Source: JBFELO01 sp041552055 (lineage in GTDB: Bacteria > Acidobacteriota > Thermoanaerobaculia > Thermoanaerobaculales > Sulfomarinibacteraceae). From it: a DNA stretch of 5,271 bases. Position numbers and translations under genes: made by a program. The notes under the pieces are model-generated. The model was not told the DNA's origin. It ran no database searches and was given only the letters and a program-made list of their open reading frames with translations. The DNA is taken from the NCBI GenBank assembly GCA_041552055.1, contig JBFELO010000230.1, positions 1 to 5,271 on the forward strand, read 5' to 3'. Positions 1 to 5,271 of this stretch are shown one piece after another (position 1 is the first letter of the stretch; each line of letters begins with the position of its first letter).

Positions 1-696
1 GAGCTCCACCAGCCGCTCGGACGGGTGGTATCGCGCCAGGGCCAGAGCGACGAACTCGCCGCGGCCCAGCTCGAGCGCGAGCCGGCAGTTGAGCTGCACC
101 AGCGACTCGGCGACCCCGCCCTCGGCGGTGACGAAGGGAAGCATTGCCTTCACCGAAGCCATGATGAGGCTGGCCGCGAATCCTTTACCCGCCACGTCGG
201 CCACGACCACGTCGACGCTGCCGTCTGCGTGCCGGAGGACGTCGTAGAAGTCGCCCGCAACCACCCGGGCCGGCAGGCAACGGCCGGCCACCTGCCAGCC
301 AACACCGGCCACTTCGGACGGTGGCAACAATCGGCGCTGCACGTCACGGGCCATCTCCAGCTCGCGCCGCCCGAGCTCCTGCGCCACCAGCTTCTCGAGC
401 TGCAGACGCTCCACCAGGTCGCGGCGGCGCTCGGCACCAAGCTCCGCCACCCTGACCTCCTCCGCGGGTTCCCCGTCGAGCAGGCCTTCAGCAACGAGGA
501 GATCGTAGGCAGCCTCGACCGTGGACGGAGCTACCCGGTATTGGCGTGCCAGATGTCGGTGGCCGGGCAGGAGCTCGCCGGCCGGCAGCTCGCCGCGCAC
601 GATGCGATCGCGAAGCTGACGCGCGATCTGATCGCGCACGGGCTCAGGGTCCCCCGGGACCAGATGAAGGAGCAGCGGAAGTGCATTACTGTTCAT
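1..696 (-). CDS. GntR-type winged-helix / SpoIIE-type PP2C serine phosphatase fusion (C-terminus off window)
   Basis: The frame is open from the ATG at 696-694 to the window edge, giving 232 residues with no stop. Residues about 17-75 form a YtrA/GntR-like winged helix: RDQIARQLRDRIVRGELPAG is followed by the helix-turn-helix HLARQYRVAPSTVEAAYDLL and then AEGLL. Residues about 76-118 are a charged, Leu-rich helical linker (LVERLQLEKLVAQELGRREL) of the kind that precedes RsbU-like phosphatases. From about 117 a SpoIIE/PP2C domain begins: DVQRRLLPP, then GDFYD (148-152), then DVAGKG (167-172), then the LNCRLALEL helix. D149 and D167 match the first two metal-binding aspartates; the remaining ligands would lie off the window. 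The family dephosphorylates serine on anti-anti-sigma (STAS) proteins in cytoplasmic partner switching. Here a DNA-binding domain stands where a sensor domain is usual. The target and effector are unknown. There is no Shine-Dalgarno sequence before the ATG. The opposite-strand open frame is a shadow. Confidence 0.9.
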   Translation of the reverse strand, partial: MNSNALPLLLHLVPGDPEPVRDQIARQLRDRIVRGELPAGELLPGHRHLARQYRVAPSTVEAAYDLLVAEGLLDGEPAEEVRVAELGAERRRDLVERLQLEKLVAQELGRRELEMARDVQRRLLPPSEVAGVGWQVAGRCLPARVVAGDFYDVLRHADGSVDVVVADVAGKGFAASLIMASVKAMLPFVTAEGGVAESLVQLNCRLALELGRGEFVALALARYHPSERLVEL

Positions 697-712
697 ATAC
701 GATATATACAGT
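688..712. promoter_or_regulatory. Imperfect 25-bp palindrome, candidate GntR operator
   Basis: The outer arms are ACTGT and ACAGT and the inner arms carry ATAT blocks; 9 of 12 positions per arm are symmetric around position 700. GntR-family regulators commonly bind AT-rich palindromes of this general GT...AC form, often in their own promoter. The site covers part of the -10 box, the expected transcription start and the start codon of the adjacent GntR-phosphatase gene, so bound protein should block transcription. Autorepression is an inference. Confidence 0.5.
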
Positions 713-736
713 AGATTGCGCAAAAGGTTTCGTCAA
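694..736 (-). promoter_or_regulatory. Promoter of the GntR-phosphatase gene, probably leaderless
   Basis: Reading the minus strand, a -35 box TTGACG (736-731) is followed by a 17-bp spacer and a -10 box TACTGT (713-708). Transcription would start near 700-702, only about 4-6 nt before the A of the ATG at 696. The stretch before the ATG is AT-rich and has no purine-rich ribosome-binding site, which fits leaderless translation. The boxes are seen directly; the start site is inferred from spacing. Confidence 0.5.
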
Positions 737-1101
737 GTGGGCACCGCTCGGTTGGATGAGCGGTATTCATCGAGGGCCCCGTGAAAAATGGTCCGGCGTA
801 TGCCGCCTGGAATTGGGCTGAAGACTCGATCAATTCGACCGCTTCAGAGGCGCCGCCGTAGGCCTTCATTCTGAAGCCTATCCTCTGTGCGTTCTCGGCA
901 AAAGACGGATCCGACAGGATGTCGAGCGCTTTGGCGCGAGCCTCGTGCGCCACGAGCTGCTTCTTCCTTCCCGTGATGTCTGACGTCGGCATGACATAGT
1001 CGCCTGCTCCCTGAACCGCAATCCGCCGAGCCCGCACTTCCCACCGGTATTCGTCGCGAGGACATCGAGGTACCGTGTGGAGTCCCTGCTATTCTCGCGG
1101 C
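697..1101. other. Divergent intergenic region
   Basis: This stretch of about 400 bases separates the minus-strand phosphatase gene from the plus-strand peptidase gene. It holds the phosphatase promoter and palindrome at its left end, a possible glycosyltransferase remnant in the middle, and the candidate peptidase promoter at its right end. I see no tRNA, riboswitch or convincing intact small gene in it. A minus-strand open frame spans most of it (1037-693), but it runs straight through the phosphatase promoter and so is not credible as an intact gene. Confidence 0.6.
822..944 (-). pseudogene. Possible remnant of a glycosyltransferase C-terminus
   Basis: On the minus strand this stretch reads ARAKALDILSDPSFAENAQ followed by RIGFRMKAYGGASEAVELIE. 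This resembles the last helices of GT1/MGT-type glycosyltransferases, where an 'LL.DP.Y..NA..L......GG...A...IE' pattern precedes the stop. Upstream there is no donor-binding domain and no plausible start. Downstream the frame continues for some 40 codons with unrelated residues into the phosphatase promoter instead of ending. If the resemblance is real, this is a decayed or transferred fragment. The match is by eye to a family pattern and could be chance. Confidence 0.28.

Positions 1102-1104
<3 letters not shown>
1087..1104 (+). promoter_or_regulatory. Candidate extended -10 promoter at the peptidase start
   Basis: TGCTATTCT (1087-1095) fits an extended -10 element (TGnTATnnT). Seven bases downstream lies the ATG at 1102, so the predicted first transcribed base falls at or beside that ATG. 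No good -35 box is seen 16-18 bases upstream, as is allowed for extended -10 promoters. The competing reading is the GTG at 1075, preceded by GAGGT at 1067-1071 with a rather short 3-base gap. If that start is real, this -10 lies inside the coding region and is spurious. Confidence 0.35.
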
Positions 1105-3993
<2,889 letters not shown>

Positions 3994-4011
3994 GGCAGCA
4001 GGGGCAGTACT

Positions 4012-4028
4012 GCTATACGGCTATACGG
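4012..4028. repeat. Tandem 8-bp repeat, two copies
   Basis: GCTATACG occurs at 4012-4019 and again immediately at 4020-4027. It sits just after a 10-bp perfect palindrome GCAGTACTGC (4004-4013) and before GGCGC-G-GCGCC (4027-4037). There is no T-run, so this cluster does not look like an intrinsic terminator. Only two copies are present and no function is evident. Confidence 0.45.
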
Positions 4029-4202
4029 CGCGGCGCCACTGACCTGTTGAATCTCACAGCCCTAGGGTCGCATAGCTGAAAGGCCTTAAAGCCGAGACGC
4101 TTCTTCGCCAGGCCGCGGCGTGACTCGGCGTAGTCCGAAGGACAAAGCCGGGAGCGGCCCCTCACTCCCCCTTCAGGTACTCGTCGCACCACGCGTAAGT
4201 GC

Positions 4203-4284
4203 GTGCCGGGCACCTCTCCGCAGGACTCGCGACTGAGATCACTCAAAATGCCGAGGCGATTGCGTTCCTCTTTGTGCCTGGCAT
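4203..4284. repeat. Pair of GTGCC-N-GGCA palindromes
   Basis: GTGCCGGGCAC (4203-4213) is a palindrome with one central base. GTGCCTGGCAT (4274-4284) is a near copy 71 bp away. Short palindromes of this type recur between genes in several GC-rich environmental genomes and can belong to REP-like families. Membership here is inferred from form only. No RAYT-type transposase is in the window. Confidence 0.4.
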
Positions 4285-4308
4285 TTTCCCTCTTCTTTTT
4301 CCTTTTCT
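4245..4308. terminator. Candidate bidirectional terminator between convergent genes
   Basis: AAAATGCC (4245-4252) pairs with GGCATTTT (4280-4287); inside it GAGG (4253-4256) can pair with CCTC (4267-4270). On the plus strand the stem is followed by an unbroken 25-nt pyrimidine run rich in T (4284-4308); on the minus strand it is followed by TTTT. Position between two 3' gene ends supports a shared terminator. The loop is long and the distance from the peptidase stop is about 250 nt, which weakens the case. Confidence 0.35.
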
Positions 4309-4352
4309 GGGTCTCGAAGGCGCGGTCACCGCGGTCCGCTGCGGACAGGCGA

Positions 4353-5271
4353 TTAGTGCCAAGATACGAAGTTGTCCAGCCTGATAGTTCCCGAGCTGTC
4401 GTCCACCGTCCCTCGAACGGCACCCCAACGGACGAAGTCGATACGGCGATCGCTTGTGTCGAGGCCCGCCAGGGTCTCTGGTGCTCCGAAGTTCAGCGCG
4501 AGCGATACTTCCGCCAAGTTCGAAGCCTCCCAGGACATCACGACCCTGTTCCACCCCGCTGCCATGGCGACCGCTCCCGTGGCATGGAATACTCCCAGAT
4601 CGTCTCGGACCTCCAAGACCAGCACGGGACCGCTACGCATGACCACCCTGAGCTGGGGATCCCCGAGCTCGTCATAGCCCACCAGGTGCTCGAATTCGTC
4701 ACTGGGGCCAAGCACGAGATTGTCCAGGTTGACGTAAAACCCTGCCGAGTAGGCGCTTTCGGAACTCGGCGAGTCGTCCTGCACGAAGGCGAACGGTGGC
4801 ATGGACGTGTCGATGAAGGCCTCGAAGATGCCGCCCGTCTCGACCGAAAAGTCGTTCCGCAGTGTGATCGTCTGTCCCGAAATGAACCTGGCATGTCCGC
4901 CGCCGGCCACGACGAAGTCATCGCCGGCGCTGATCGAGTGACATCGTTGAACGAGCAGCGAGGCGGTCACGGTCTGGGAACTGAGGGACACGTTGTCCGG
5001 AGTGACACAGACCGTCGACACGCCGATCTCCAGACCATAGCCGCCCGAGTACGCGGCCGTGTTGTTGACCGCCATGCCTCCGGCCCCGGTCTCCGACCAC
5101 GCGCCGGTGTCCTGGCTTTCGAAACCGTCGGTGAGCAGGGTGGGGAGGTGCCCCCTCGACAACGCGTCCAGCCCCAGCTTCTCCGACAGCGGCTCGAAGC
5201 ACGAGAACAGACGTGCGTTGTCGGCGAACACATCAAAGTCGCTGGCAACGAGTGCGTCGCCGTCGCCGAAA
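4353..5271 (-). CDS. Secreted or surface beta-sandwich protein with 'DGFES' motif and coathanger-like insert (N-terminus off window)
   Basis: The frame is open from the right edge (5270) to a TAA at 4355-4353, giving 305 residues. A GTG at 5231 is in frame, but the coding sequence reads on upstream (FGDGDALVASDFDVFADN), so the start is taken to lie outside. That first stretch is Asp-rich like calcium-binding or FG-GAP/dockerin-type loops. TDGFESQDTGAWSETG (about 47-62, numbered from the edge) is the typical entry to a family of secreted jelly-roll domains. About 88-155 resembles a coathanger stack (SISAGDDFVVAGGGHARFIS, then ITLRNDFSVETGGIFEAFI). The jelly roll resumes at AFVQDDSPSSESAYSAGFYV and ends with GTIRLDNFVSWH. 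No enzyme motif is seen; a structural or carbohydrate- or surface-binding role is plausible. Its 3' end converges on the peptidase gene. Confidence 0.82.
   Translation of the reverse strand, partial: FGDGDALVASDFDVFADNARLFSCFEPLSEKLGLDALSRGHLPTLLTDGFESQDTGAWSETGAGGMAVNNTAAYSGGYGLEIGVSTVCVTPDNVSLSSQTVTASLLVQRCHSISAGDDFVVAGGGHARFISGQTITLRNDFSVETGGIFEAFIDTSMPPFAFVQDDSPSSESAYSAGFYVNLDNLVLGPSDEFEHLVGYDELGDPQLRVVMRSGPVLVLEVRDDLGVFHATGAVAMAAGWNRVVMSWEASNLAEVSLALNFGAPETLAGLDTSDRRIDFVRWGAVRGTVDDSSGTIRLDNFVSWH

Larger units (their letters stand above)
3994..4352. other. Convergent intergenic region
   Basis: This gap of about 360 bases lies between the ends of two converging genes. It holds a tandem 8-bp repeat near 4012, two GTGCC-N-GGCA palindromes, a long stem-loop and a pyrimidine tract. 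Open frames here on either strand are short or strongly basic and lack starts or ribosome-binding sites. I find no RNA gene or transposase. A 26-codon minus-strand frame from a GTG near 4242 to a stop near 4162, ending TYAWCDEYLKGE, has no recognisable family. Confidence 0.55.

Noticed and set aside
25..714. Long plus-strand open frame of 229 codons
   Set aside because: It is the antisense shadow of the GntR-phosphatase gene. Its translation is rich in His, Arg and Leu with no domain pattern, whereas the minus strand gives clear GntR and SpoIIE motifs.
693..1037. Minus-strand open frame of 114 codons as an intact gene
   Set aside because: It ends inside the start codon region of the phosphatase gene, runs through that gene's promoter, and only a central 40 residues look like protein. 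It is kept only as a possible remnant.
3997..4014. Hairpin AGCAG/CTGCT just after the peptidase stop as a terminator
   Set aside because: The stem is only 5 bp, competes with the GCAGTACTGC palindrome, and no T-run follows.
4013..4423. Minus-strand open frame of 136 codons across the convergent gap
   Set aside because: It overlaps the end of the surface-protein gene, reads the pyrimidine tract as a Lys/Arg run, and has no family likeness or ribosome-binding site.

Overview
The window is GC-rich DNA from a bacterium that exports large zinc peptidases and surface proteins. The protein types seen (a large secreted M14 peptidase with a C-terminal amidotransferase-like domain, a 'DGFES' surface protein, a SpoIIE-type phosphatase carrying a GntR reader) would fit an Acidobacteriota-like or similar environmental lineage. 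That placement is an inference; no marker gene is present.

Layout. (1) Positions 1-696, minus strand: the N-terminal 232 codons of a gene that runs off the left edge. It encodes a GntR-type winged-helix domain, a helical linker and a SpoIIE/RsbU-type PP2C serine phosphatase. Its promoter reads from about 736 (TTGACG, 17-bp spacer, TACTGT). An imperfect 25-bp palindrome (688-712) covers both the -10 box and the start codon, so the mRNA is probably leaderless and the gene may repress itself. (2) Positions 697-1101: a divergent intergenic region with the two promoters and a possible decayed glycosyltransferase C-terminus on the minus strand (about 822-944). (3) Positions 1102-3993, plus strand: a complete exported M14 metallocarboxypeptidase-like protein of 963 residues (972 if the GTG at 1075 is used). 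(4) Positions 3994-4352: a convergent intergenic region with a short tandem repeat, two GTGCC-N-GGCAC-type palindromes, a stem-loop and a 25-nt pyrimidine tract, probably a transcription-termination zone. (5) Positions 4353-5271, minus strand: the C-terminal 305 codons of a secreted or surface beta-sandwich protein that begins beyond the right edge. A 'coathanger'-type repeat appears to be inserted inside its jelly-roll domain.

Nothing ties the three genes into one pathway. The phosphatase gene and the peptidase gene diverge from a shared upstream region, and the peptidase and surface-protein genes converge. The most unusual item is the DNA-binding/phosphatase fusion with a palindrome over its own start. 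It suggests a partner-switching phosphatase whose activity or synthesis is tied to DNA or ligand binding by a GntR domain in place of the usual sensor.
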